Positions 1 through 7,982 of a stretch of DNA of 64,000 nucleotides are shown here, in pieces. The stretch spans positions 1-64,000 of the forward strand of contig CANDAE010000007.1 of NCBI GenBank assembly GCA_947382645.1, in the 5' to 3' direction. The stretch is from Suilimivivens sp009774465. Its GTDB lineage: Bacteria > Bacillota > Clostridia > Lachnospirales > Lachnospiraceae. The stretch's first letter is position 1; each line of letters opens with the position of its first letter. The notes beneath the pieces were generated by a model that ran no database searches, was not told the origin of the DNA, and saw only the letters and a list, made by a program, of their open reading frames with translations. Made by a program: the position numbers and the translations under genes.

Positions 1-400
1 TAAATTCAGGATCAAGACCTACAAAACACTCTGCATGATACATGGTTTTCCAGCGGGTATTATAGACAGCATCCATAACAACCTTATCCAGCTTTGCCTC
101 ATCAACGCCCGGTTCTCCTTTGATCCGGCGTGCTGCTGCATAACGACCTGTTACTGCGCCATCATTAAATAAAAGAACCTTTGCATCTTTCTCAAGACCA
201 AATGTTTCACCATCTTTAACAGGCATATCTGTCACAATAGTACCAGGTGAATTTTTAGCCAGCTCATAAGCTTCTTTTAATGTGTTTACCTTAACTACGT
301 TATTTCCGTAAAAAGCAGCTTCGATAATTGAACGGGTTTTGGAAAAACCTACTTTACCGGCTCCAATTTCGGAAATGGGATAATACGCTTTTGTTGACAT
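1..400 (-). CDS. probable phosphoenolpyruvate carboxykinase (ATP), N-terminal part (runs off the window)
   Basis: Partial gene; 133 N-terminal residues are visible, starting at an ATG (400..398) behind a strong AAGGAGG site. The readable N-terminus (MSTKAYYPISEIGAGKVGF) leads into LLFNDGAVTGRYAAARR, which I compare with the GxxTGRSP-type substrate segment of ATP-dependent PEP carboxykinases. The following HAECFVGLDPEF resembles the DAFxGxDP segment of that family. If right, the enzyme interconverts oxaloacetate plus ATP and PEP plus CO2 in the cytoplasm. It is divergent from citrate synthase, which also uses oxaloacetate. The P-loop half lies outside the window, so the call rests on one conserved stretch and general resemblance. 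Confidence 0.5.
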   Translation of the reverse strand, partial: MSTKAYYPISEIGAGKVGFSKTRSIIEAAFYGNNVVKVNTLKEAYELAKNSPGTIVTDMPVKDGETFGLEKDAKVLLFNDGAVTGRYAAARRIKGEPGVDEAKLDKVVMDAVYNTRWKTMYHAECFVGLDPEF

Positions 401-485
401 ATTATTCGTCCTCCTTAAGATTGTATATTTTCCATCACAAACTTCCGGCGTAAATGCTGAAAGAATCGTGATTGTTTACATGAAA

Positions 486-502
486 TGTACCCCTTTGGTA
501 CA
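486..502. promoter_or_regulatory. inverted repeat over the transcription start (candidate operator)
   Basis: TGTACC-CCTTT-GGTACA is a perfect 6-bp inverted repeat. It lies immediately downstream of the -10 box at 511-516 and covers the predicted start point. The position suits a repressor site, but the regulator is unknown. Confidence 0.4.
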
Positions 503-510
503 CCTCTTGT

Positions 511-539
511 ATTATCTCAAACATGTTTTTAAAAGTCAA
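511..539 (-). promoter_or_regulatory. sigma-A promoter of the partial PEPCK-like gene
   Basis: On the minus strand TTGACT (539-534), a 17-nt spacer and GATAAT (516-511) form a near-consensus sigma-A promoter. The start point should fall near 504, giving a leader of about 100 nt before the ATG at 400. Confidence 0.7.
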
Positions 540-601
540 TAATAATAAATTCCAATTTTATTTTATAAATATGAAATATTTGTTAACAGTTCAATTTTTT
601 C

Positions 602-631
602 TTGCTATGAACAGAATTTACATGCTATTAT
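602..631 (+). promoter_or_regulatory. possible promoter of citrate synthase
   Basis: TTGCTA (602-607), an 18-nt spacer and TATTAT (626-631) preceded by TGC (extended -10) lie about 110 nt upstream of the citrate synthase start. The rest of the 338-bp gap between the divergent genes is AT-rich and holds no credible ORF. Confidence 0.4.
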
Positions 632-738
632 AATTATGTTAACTATATTCTAAATAGTTCTTGTATTTCTGATTATATTCCGTTTCAGCATATACCAGAC
701 TGAATTTAATATTTTTATCATAGAAAGGAGCCTAATAT

Positions 739-2106
739 ATGGATCATAATGTATTTTCCGAAGTTACACCCGATATTATACGCCTGGCTAAAATGAGCGA
801 GCAGGCAGATTTAATTGATACAGAGCTTTTTACAAAATATGATGTAAAAAGAGGCCTTCGCGATTTAAATGGAAAAGGTGTTCTGGCCGGTCTCACCAAC
901 ATATCAGACGTACGTGCCAAGGAAATTGTTGATGGAGTCGAAGTTCCTGCACATGGACGTCTCTTTTACCGGGGCTATGATGTAAACGATCTGGTAACCG
1001 GCTTTACTAAAGATAATCGGTTCGGGTTCGAAGAAGTTACATATCTTCTCTTATTTGATAAGCTCCCCACTGAAAAAGAACTGGCTGATTTCCGGGTTCT
1101 GCTGTCTAAGTACCGCTCCCTTCCCACCAGTTTTGTCAGAGACATTATTATGAAGGCTCCAAGCAGTGACATGATGAACACACTGGCGCGCAGTGTTCTT
1201 ACCTTATATTCTTATGATGACCGTGCAGATGATGTATCCCTGCCCAATGTACTCAGGCAATGCCTGCAGCTAATCAGCCTGTTCCCAATGCTTTCCATTT
1301 ATGGCTATCAGGCATATTGTCATTACCATGATGGAAAAAGCCTGTTTATTCATCAGCCTGATCCGGAGCTTTCAATGGCTGAAAACATACTTCACATTCT
1401 GCGCCCGGACAGTTCCTATACTCCTTTGGAGGCAAGGCTTTTAGATGTGGCACTGGTACTGCATATGGAACATGGCGGAGGAAACAACTCCTCCTTTACC
1501 ACACACGTGGTTACTTCTTCACTGACGGATACCTATTCTGTTATTGCCGCTGCTATCGGTTCCTTAAAAGGCCCCCGGCATGGCGGTGCCAACATTAAGG
1601 TGGTTCAGATGTTTGAAGAAATGAAAGCTGAAGTAAAAGACTGGACTGACGAAGATGAAGTAAGCTGCTACTTACGCCGTCTGCTTCACAAGGAAGCTTT
1701 TGACCATGCAGGCCTTATTTACGGTGTCGGCCATGCAATCTATTCCAAATCTGATCCACGTGCGGTTATTTTGAAGTCTTTTGTGGAAAAACTGTCTGTG
1801 GAAAAGGGATTGCAAAAAGAATTCGCCCTCTACTCTTTAGTTGAAAAGCTTGCTCCTGAAGTGATTTCTGCTGAACGTCAGATGTATAAAGGTGTAAGTA
1901 TCAATGTGGATTTTTATTCTGGATTTGTATATCATATGCTTGACCTTCCTATTGAGCTGTACACTCCCATCTTTGCTATTGCACGTATTACAGGCTGGAG
2001 CGCACACCGCATGGAAGAACTTGCAAACAACGGAAAAATTATCCGTCCGGCCTATAAGCCGATTGGTGAAGATTGTACCTATATTGACATGCATAATCGT
2101 CATTAA
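739..2106 (+). CDS. gltA: citrate synthase
   Basis: Condenses oxaloacetate and acetyl-CoA to citrate in the cytoplasm. The 455-aa product carries the family signature residues: H245 in EHGGGNNSS, H281 in GPRHGGAN, and D339 in HAIYSKSDPRA (the H332 region). These correspond to the catalytic His/His/Asp set. It is slightly longer than typical enzymes of about 430 aa because of an N-terminal extension before the RGLRDLNGKGVLAGLT segment. The start has an AGAAAGGAG site 8 nt upstream. The gene stands alone and ends in a hairpin terminator. Divergence from the PEPCK-like gene suggests joint control of oxaloacetate use (inference). A 2-methylcitrate activity cannot be excluded. Confidence 0.93.
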   Translation: MDHNVFSEVTPDIIRLAKMSEQADLIDTELFTKYDVKRGLRDLNGKGVLAGLTNISDVRAKEIVDGVEVPAHGRLFYRGYDVNDLVTGFTKDNRFGFEEVTYLLLFDKLPTEKELADFRVLLSKYRSLPTSFVRDIIMKAPSSDMMNTLARSVLTLYSYDDRADDVSLPNVLRQCLQLISLFPMLSIYGYQAYCHYHDGKSLFIHQPDPELSMAENILHILRPDSSYTPLEARLLDVALVLHMEHGGGNNSSFTTHVVTSSLTDTYSVIAAAIGSLKGPRHGGANIKVVQMFEEMKAEVKDWTDEDEVSCYLRRLLHKEAFDHAGLIYGVGHAIYSKSDPRAVILKSFVEKLSVEKGLQKEFALYSLVEKLAPEVISAERQMYKGVSINVDFYSGFVYHMLDLPIELYTPIFAIARITGWSAHRMEELANNGKIIRPAYKPIGEDCTYIDMHNRH

Positions 2107-2123
2107 TTTCCAATCAAACATTT

Positions 2124-2159
2124 AAAATCCCCTGAGCATTTCTGCACCAGGGGATTTTT
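2124..2159. terminator. bidirectional terminator between citrate synthase and the GGDEF gene
   Basis: The arms AAAATCCCCTG and CAGGGGATTTT pair around a 13-nt loop. A T-run follows on the plus strand and an A-run precedes it, so the hairpin can serve both converging genes. Confidence 0.85.
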
Positions 2160-2199
2160 CAATCACACATTAATCTATATTATTACACTTCGTAATTGC

Positions 2200-3528
2200 T
2201 CAGACACTCTGCATTTCGTAAACAAGCGTCATGGAATTGTCCTCAAGCAGGTCTTGAAACTTTTGCTGGATTCTATGAGCCACTATTATTCCGTTTTCAT
2301 AGGAAACGTTTACCAGTATTGCCACATACTGCACATCTCCGCATCTTGTCGCCACATCTTCCCTTCTTAGGGACTGGGAGACAGCCTCCTCCAATCCTCT
2401 GATCCCTTTATCAGCCCTTTCATTTCCGATCTCACGATTCAAAGAATCCTGTACTGTAAACAAAAGCAGTTGAACATCCTGACTTTTTTTTTCCTTGCAT
2501 CTGGAAACAAAATGATAAATCCGCTTGAATCCATCATACTCAACCTTATACGCACCTGCCTTGTGTCCTTTTTCCTGTATCAGACGCTGAAGCTGTATCA
2601 AATTGATCAATTTATTTTCTTTTTCGGACTCCTCTATGCCTTTTTGGGTGTCTCCATAAAAATGAAATCCACGCTTTCCATTCTGCTTCACATAATACAA
2701 AGCCTTATCTGCCGCTGAATATAATTCCATAAAGCTGCTTCCATCTTCCGGCTTTTCCGCAATTCCTATGGATACTGAAACTTTAAAGCCACAAGATTCT
2801 GAAAGAAGTTCATTCACTTCAAATTCAATGACCGCTATCATCCTCCTGACTATTTTTTTCAGTTCTTCCTTTTCATATGCTTTGGGAATATAAATAGCAA
2901 ATTCATCACCGCCCAGGCGGCATACGCTGCCTGTCTTATCAATCTCTTCCTTTAAAACACCTGCAAATTCAATTAATACTTCATCACCAACTGCATGGCC
3001 GAAAGTATCATTTACCAGTTTAAAGTTGTCAAGATCAAGTAATAGGAAGAGTCCTTTTTCTTCCCTGTTATCAGTCTGATTCAACAGCTTTTCCATATAT
3101 CTGCGGTTTAGAAGATCCGTCAGCCCATCTTTGCGGGCAATATCCTGTAAGATCTTATTCTGCTCTGTCAGCTTTAAAATTTTATCAATTCTGCTGCGCA
3201 TAAGCTCCGGCTCAAAAGGCTTTTTGACAAAATCCATTGCCCCCATTTTAAGCCCCTTAATCTCGCTCTCCCGATCTGCGCCATTTATAAGAAATACCAC
3301 CGGAATCTCACTGAAAACTTCGTCCTGTTTGAGCTGCTCCATCACCTCATAGCCATTCATACCCGGCATATCAATATCCAGCAAAATCAGATCCGGGATA
3401 TTTTCCCCTAAAAAAAGAAGTGCCTTTTCACCTGAATCAACAGTAGTAACCTGATAGAAGTCACTTAATATTTCTTCTGCGCACTTCAAATCACTTATTA
3501 CATCATCAACTACCAAAATATGTTTCAT
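2200..3528 (-). CDS. response regulator with diguanylate cyclase (REC-GGDEF-degenerate GGDEF)
   Basis: A cytoplasmic signalling protein of 442 aa. Residues 1-115 form a receiver domain: acidic pair D8/D9, phospho-acceptor D51 in LLDIDMPGMNG, and K103 in VKKPF. Residues 130-290 form a diguanylate cyclase domain with an intact RLGGDEF at 204-210, so it probably makes c-di-GMP from GTP on phosphorylation. The upstream inhibitory RxxD motif is missing from this domain. Residues about 325-442 look like a second GGDEF fold whose active site has become RCGDVQY (395-401) but which keeps RRED at 388-391, exactly where the RxxD I-site would be. No histidine kinase is adjacent. The degenerate second domain is my inference from spacing and pattern. 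Confidence 0.88.
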   Translation of the reverse strand: MKHILVVDDVISDLKCAEEILSDFYQVTTVDSGEKALLFLGENIPDLILLDIDMPGMNGYEVMEQLKQDEVFSEIPVVFLINGADRESEIKGLKMGAMDFVKKPFEPELMRSRIDKILKLTEQNKILQDIARKDGLTDLLNRRYMEKLLNQTDNREEKGLFLLLDLDNFKLVNDTFGHAVGDEVLIEFAGVLKEEIDKTGSVCRLGGDEFAIYIPKAYEKEELKKIVRRMIAVIEFEVNELLSESCGFKVSVSIGIAEKPEDGSSFMELYSAADKALYYVKQNGKRGFHFYGDTQKGIEESEKENKLINLIQLQRLIQEKGHKAGAYKVEYDGFKRIYHFVSRCKEKKSQDVQLLLFTVQDSLNREIGNERADKGIRGLEEAVSQSLRREDVATRCGDVQYVAILVNVSYENGIIVAHRIQQKFQDLLEDNSMTLVYEMQSV

Positions 3529-3559
3529 ATACTTGTCCCCTTAACGCTTGAAAAAATCA

Positions 3560-5047
3560 TCAAATACCAAGAAAGTTCATTACCATCTGCTTCATTTCAG
3601 TTTTTTCACACACATGGTTATGCAAAATCGGTGCAGTCCTGATTTCTTCAATTGCTTTGGGAACTACTGTCTTTGAAATTTCTGAAAGCCTGTCAACCAG
3701 CTCAAAATCTTCCATTGTGTCATATTTATGATCAATTGCATTCATGACGCTTCTTGTAAATTTATAAGGGCTTGCTGTGGAAGCAATTACTGCCGGCTTT
3801 TCATCTCCTGTCTCCTTTTTATATTTATCATAGACACAGGAAGCCACCGCTGTATGAGTATCGATTACATAACCGGTACTGTCATAAAGCTCATGTATCT
3901 TTTCCATAGTTTCTTTCTCATTTGCATAATTTCCATAAAAATCAGAAAGCTGGTTTTTCATTTCATCAGTGATTGTATAAACGCCGCCCTGATTCAGTGC
4001 ATCCATTAATTCTTTATTTTTGTCCGGATCATTCCCTGCAATACGATAAATCAGCCTTTCCAGGTTGCTGGAAATTAAAATATCCATTGAAGGCGATGAT
4101 GTAAGGACAAAATCTCTGTTTTTGTCATAGGTTCCTGAACAGAAGAAATCATAAAGCACTTTATTCTCGTTGGAGGCACAGATTAATTTATCAACAGGAA
4201 GCCCCATCTGCTTTGCGTAAAAAGCAGCCAGAATATTTCCAAAATTGCCGGTAGGAACCACCACATTAATCTTTTCTCCACTGCCAATCTTTTCTTCCTT
4301 AAGCAGCTTTACATAGGCATACACATAATAAACAATCTGAGGAACCAGCCGCCCGATATTTATAGAATTGGCAGAGGAAAATTGAAATCCCTTTTCATTC
4401 ATATATTCTGCCAGGGCACTGTCTCCGAAGATCTGCTTCACGCCTGTCTGTGCATCATCAAAATTCCCGTGTATTCCCACTACATATGTATTATTTCCCT
4501 TTTGTGTCACCATTTGCTTTTCCTGAATGGGACTTACTCCATTTTTAGGATAGAACACAACAATTCTGGTTCCCTCAACATCCGCAAAGCCTGCCAGAGC
4601 CGCCTTCCCCGTATCACCGGAAGTCGCAGTGAGAATCACGATTTCATTTGTTACATGATTCTTCTTGGCAGAAGTGGTCAAAAGATGGGGAAGAATGGAA
4701 AGGGCCATATCCTTAAAAGCAATTGTTGCTCCATGAAACAGCTCCAGATAATATGCTCCCCGTGCCTCTACAACAGGTGCAATTTCCTCTGTATCAAACT
4801 TGGAATCGTAAGCTTTGGCTATGCATTCTTTCAGCTCTTCTTCCGTAAAGTCAGTCAGATACAGCTTCATCACTTCATAGGCAACCTGTCCATATGTCAT
4901 TTCTGCCAGTTCTTCAAATGTCTTATCAAAAACCGGAATTTTGTCCGGCACAAATAATCCTCCATCTATTGAAAGTCCCTTTAAGATTGCCTCTGATGCT
5001 TTCACAGGACTCTGCTTAGATCTTGTACTGTTATATAATACTTCCAT
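3560..5047 (-). CDS. thrC: threonine synthase
   Basis: PLP enzyme converting O-phosphohomoserine to threonine in the cytoplasm. The 495-aa form starts at MEVLYNSTRS, the usual N-terminus of the family (YxSTR). The PLP lysine is K112 in HGATIAFKDMALS. The substrate and cofactor segments TATSGDTGKAAL and VPTGNFGNILAAF are also present. The reading frame is open 19 codons further upstream (to 5104), but that extension is basic, unlike the family, and lacks a good ribosome binding site, so I prefer the internal ATG at 5047. No other threonine pathway genes are adjacent. It lies 31 bp upstream of the REC-GGDEF gene on the same strand with no terminator between, so co-transcription is possible. Confidence 0.92.
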   Translation of the reverse strand: MEVLYNSTRSKQSPVKASEAILKGLSIDGGLFVPDKIPVFDKTFEELAEMTYGQVAYEVMKLYLTDFTEEELKECIAKAYDSKFDTEEIAPVVEARGAYYLELFHGATIAFKDMALSILPHLLTTSAKKNHVTNEIVILTATSGDTGKAALAGFADVEGTRIVVFYPKNGVSPIQEKQMVTQKGNNTYVVGIHGNFDDAQTGVKQIFGDSALAEYMNEKGFQFSSANSINIGRLVPQIVYYVYAYVKLLKEEKIGSGEKINVVVPTGNFGNILAAFYAKQMGLPVDKLICASNENKVLYDFFCSGTYDKNRDFVLTSSPSMDILISSNLERLIYRIAGNDPDKNKELMDALNQGGVYTITDEMKNQLSDFYGNYANEKETMEKIHELYDSTGYVIDTHTAVASCVYDKYKKETGDEKPAVIASTASPYKFTRSVMNAIDHKYDTMEDFELVDRLSEISKTVVPKAIEEIRTAPILHNHVCEKTEMKQMVMNFLGI

Positions 5048-5140
5048 ATCAGCTTCCGTACCTTTCCATTTCCTTCTTCTTAAAATCTTTTCACATTCTA
5101 TCATACTCTAAAGCATATTACAATGAAAAGCCTTATTCTA

Positions 5141-5761
5141 TTACATAAAAAATTCATGACCGCCGTGTTCAAACAATTTAGTCAGGGAATTGTCAAACCA
5201 ACGCATTTTTTCCGGATCTGCATATTTTCTGGATACAAAATACAATGCTCCCTTTGTAATATCTTCACCTTTAAGGACACGCTCCACCGCCGCTATGGTT
5301 TCCTCCGTTACATTTGCTCTTTTATAAGTGCCATTTGCAACCGGGGAAAATTGATAAACGCCATTTTCTCTCTGCATAACCACTTCCGTTACAGTTTCCG
5401 GGAACTTACAACTGTCCACACGGTTTAAAATCACACCGGCCACCAGCATTTTCCCTTCCTCATCTTCATTTCCCGCTTCAGCCTGTACAATTTTTAAGAG
5501 TGCTTCATAGTCTGCTTCGGACAAGTTATACTTGTACTCCTTTTCCAAAACCACATAATCCACTACTCTCTGTCCGGAAGCCGCCCTTTTGGGCACGCCA
5601 AAAAACATGTCCATTTCAGGCTCCGAATAATTTTCTGTTAACTTGATCTTAAATGCAGGAGTTGATGCCAGTCTGTTCATCTGTGCTCCCTTTACGCAAA
5701 ACCATCCTGTCATCAGCAGCATATTGCATAAAAACAACTGCAATATAAATCTTTTATACAT
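5141..5761 (-). CDS. cell wall hydrolase, SleB/CwlJ type
   Basis: Probable peptidoglycan hydrolase (Hydrolase_2 family), 206 aa. An N-terminal hydrophobic segment (FILQLFLCNMLLMTGWFC) anchors or exports it. The C-terminal catalytic domain starts at LLKIVQAEAGNEDEEGKMLVAGVILNRV in outline, with the conserved Glu in AEAGNE, and ends in GGHEFF-like residues. SleB relatives act in spore cortex lysis, but homologues also occur in vegetative remodelling, so a spore role is only possible. The ATG at 5761 follows AAAGGAAG at good spacing. A TTG 16 codons upstream also keeps the frame open but adds a hydrophilic tail before the signal. Confidence 0.8.
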   Translation of the reverse strand: MYKRFILQLFLCNMLLMTGWFCVKGAQMNRLASTPAFKIKLTENYSEPEMDMFFGVPKRAASGQRVVDYVVLEKEYKYNLSEADYEALLKIVQAEAGNEDEEGKMLVAGVILNRVDSCKFPETVTEVVMQRENGVYQFSPVANGTYKRANVTEETIAAVERVLKGEDITKGALYFVSRKYADPEKMRWFDNSLTKLFEHGGHEFFM

Positions 5762-5965
5762 TTTTATACGCTTCCTTTCTTCTTCCTGATCCATCCTTGT
5801 CCGGAACAATCATTATCTGTTTGCAGTATTTCTATAATATTTTATACAGTTACTGCCAAAAATATTTCTAAAAATTACAATTATGGGTAATTTATTTCAA
5901 AATTGTATCTTTTTATGTTAAAATAATTAAAAAATAAACCTGTAAACAAGTTTGAGGAAGTCTGT

Positions 5966-6763
5966 ATGGAACATAACCCGCCCGGCGTATTCACAGCCTC
6001 AAAAAAAGATGGCACGATTTACTATCGTGCCTCCATAACACACAAAAAAAAGCACATCAGCCTGGGAAGCTATCCTACTAAGCTTCTTGCTTATGGTGCT
6101 TATCTTGAGGGAACCTCTATTCTTAATGAGGGAAGTCTTACCATTGAAGATTATTCATGCCACCGGGTTCTTCCATTTGCCAAATGGATCTGCCTGATCA
6201 ACTTTAGAGACAACCGGATTTACTTTGCCAATCCGATTTATATTCGTAAAAATTATTTTGAATATTACCTTTCTGAAGATTTGATATTAAAATTTGATAT
6301 TGATGATCTTTTTTATTATTCCTCACACAAAATCATGGTGCGTGGACGTCATTTTTTTGTCTCCGACTATGGTATGCAGGTCAATATTTTAAACAGATAC
6401 GGAATAAAAAATTACGCTGTAACAGACAGAGATTATCGATTTGTAAACGGGGATGATCTGGATTTTCGGTATAATAACATAGAAATTTTTAATGTTTATC
6501 ATGGCGTCACCCGTAAGAACACCAAAAAAGGCATCCGGTATGTTGCCAAAATACACATCAGAGGCAATTACACCATCGGCACCTATGAAAGTGATATAGA
6601 AGCCGCAATTGCATACAATAAAGCCATTGATCTGTTAAAAAAAGCCGGCGTAAACAAGAATTTTTCCGTAAATTATCTGGAAAATCTTTCTCCTTCTGCC
6701 TACGCCGACATTTATTCCAGGCTGCATATTTCTTCTAAAATAACAAATTATTTACGTGTATAA
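5966..6763 (+). CDS. AP2-domain protein with a degenerate HNH core
   Basis: 265 aa, probably DNA-binding. Two AP2-like repeats flank the protein. The first (about 6-52) reads GVFTASKKDGTIYYRASI...SLGSYPT...AYGAYL. The second (about 180-230) reads GVTRKNTKKGIRYVAKI...IGTYESDIEAAIAYNKA. Between them, residues 105-178 follow the layout of an HNH homing-endonuclease core (IDDLFYYS, then FVNGDDLDFRYNNIEI, matching HxNGxxLDNRxxNL). The expected D-H pair before NG is replaced by R-F, so catalysis is probably lost. I read it as a domesticated homing-endonuclease relative working as a DNA-binding protein (inference). The start has GAGGAAG 7 nt upstream. It converges with and overlaps the next gene by 16 nt. 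Confidence 0.6.
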   Translation: MEHNPPGVFTASKKDGTIYYRASITHKKKHISLGSYPTKLLAYGAYLEGTSILNEGSLTIEDYSCHRVLPFAKWICLINFRDNRIYFANPIYIRKNYFEYYLSEDLILKFDIDDLFYYSSHKIMVRGRHFFVSDYGMQVNILNRYGIKNYAVTDRDYRFVNGDDLDFRYNNIEIFNVYHGVTRKNTKKGIRYVAKIHIRGNYTIGTYESDIEAAIAYNKAIDLLKKAGVNKNFSVNYLENLSPSAYADIYSRLHISSKITNYLRV

Positions 6764-7878
6764 TCCACAAAACTGATAATATAAGCAGCATTATTTTCCA
6801 CACCGGCAATGCTTTGATCCGCAGCATATCTCCACATTTTAAATTGATACGGATAATCCGGTATGGAAGCCTGATCGTTTAACAAAACATCATATTCAGA
6901 GAGAAGTTCTTCAGGCATCAATTCCCCTAACAGCCAATTGGTATTTCCATACAATATTGGCCTGTGTCCGCTCTTTTCTATTTCCAGTAAAAAGGTTTCT
7001 GCAATTTTTGTTTTCTCTTCCGCATCCAGAAAATCTATTCTGGCATCATCATTTGCAATATATTCCATTATAAATGCCACCGGATAAGAAATTTTATAAG
7101 GAATCAGGTTATTTGCCACAAACACAGCTTCTTCCACTGCCTCCGCCTCACTTACCGCCTGTGAAAAAAAGGTAACTCCCACTTCAAGGCCGGCAGCCTG
7201 AGCAGCCGTAATATTGGTCACAAAGTTTTCATCAAGAGTTACCAGACCACTCTCATATCCTCTGCTCCCCAGCCTGAGCATAACAAAATCAACGCCTGAT
7301 GATTTTAATCTCTCAAAATCTACCTGCCCGCTGCTTTTGGATAAATCCACTCCTAAAAAAGACTGCTTTTCTCCATCCAGATAATAGGCCATCTTTCCAC
7401 CTGAAATTTTTAAATTGGTAAAATCATAATTATATAAAGGGATATCTTCTGATATTTCCACCCATTCTTCTTCACCGTCTTTGTGCGTAATCTTCACATG
7501 CATTCCGTCAGCTGCCATCTCCTCCTCGGTAGGTTCATGTGAAGGTTCCGGCGTAGGGCTTGTAGAAGGCTTAGCAGTAACAACCGGCTTTTCATCCTGA
7601 TACATGTCCCAAAAGTCCAGATCTTCCGCTCTCAATTTATTTTCTCTGTATAAAGCTTCTATATCCTCCTGCCCCTGCGCAAATTCCATTTCTATCTCCG
7701 GTGTCGGTGAAGGTGTCTCCTCTACCGGTGCTTTCCCTGATGGTTTCAGATCATTCGGTCTGTTGTTGCTGAAAAAAACAACAGCCAAAATTATCAGAAT
7801 ACATACAGATACTGCTACAATTGTATATACGACTGGAGTTCCCATGCCTCTGTCATCATGTTCGTCCGGTAAACGCAT
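6748..7878 (-). CDS. membrane-anchored GH25 (lysozyme-like) protein, catalytic Asp possibly lost
   Basis: 376 aa from the ATG at 7878; a GTG four codons upstream is the alternative. A single membrane segment (YTIVAVSVCILIILAVVFF) is followed by a low-complexity P/T/E/S linker, and then a GH25-like TIM-barrel domain over about the last 200 residues. FLGVDLSKSSGQVDF matches the GH25 start with its Asp, and the late MWRYAADQ matches the lWQYs strand. The family DxE pair, however, reads FIMEY, with Ile where the Asp is expected. The protein faces outward and may bind or weakly cleave peptidoglycan. Whether it is active is uncertain. It is divergent from apbE. Confidence 0.7.
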   Translation of the reverse strand: MRLPDEHDDRGMGTPVVYTIVAVSVCILIILAVVFFSNNRPNDLKPSGKAPVEETPSPTPEIEMEFAQGQEDIEALYRENKLRAEDLDFWDMYQDEKPVVTAKPSTSPTPEPSHEPTEEEMAADGMHVKITHKDGEEEWVEISEDIPLYNYDFTNLKISGGKMAYYLDGEKQSFLGVDLSKSSGQVDFERLKSSGVDFVMLRLGSRGYESGLVTLDENFVTNITAAQAAGLEVGVTFFSQAVSEAEAVEEAVFVANNLIPYKISYPVAFIMEYIANDDARIDFLDAEEKTKIAETFLLEIEKSGHRPILYGNTNWLLGELMPEELLSEYDVLLNDQASIPDYPYQFKMWRYAADQSIAGVENNAAYIISFVDYTRK

Positions 7879-7932
7879 TTTAATCACCACTTTCTCTTTT
7901 CAAATTTTCTCCCAAATTATATAATTACTATA

Positions 7933-7951
7933 CATGAAACCTTCTTTCATG
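7933..7951. promoter_or_regulatory. inverted repeat in the divergent promoter region of the GH25-like and apbE genes
   Basis: CATGAAA-CCTTC-TTTCATG is a perfect 7-bp inverted repeat between the two divergent starts (7878 and 7983). Its position suits an operator or a leader hairpin. No regulator is identified. Confidence 0.3.
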
Positions 7952-7982
7952 ACAACTACTTTCCATTACAGAGGTATCCGTT

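Noticed and set aside
4382..4957. 191-codon ORF on the plus strand
   Set aside because: Lies antisense inside threonine synthase; its product is low-complexity and lacks any motif.
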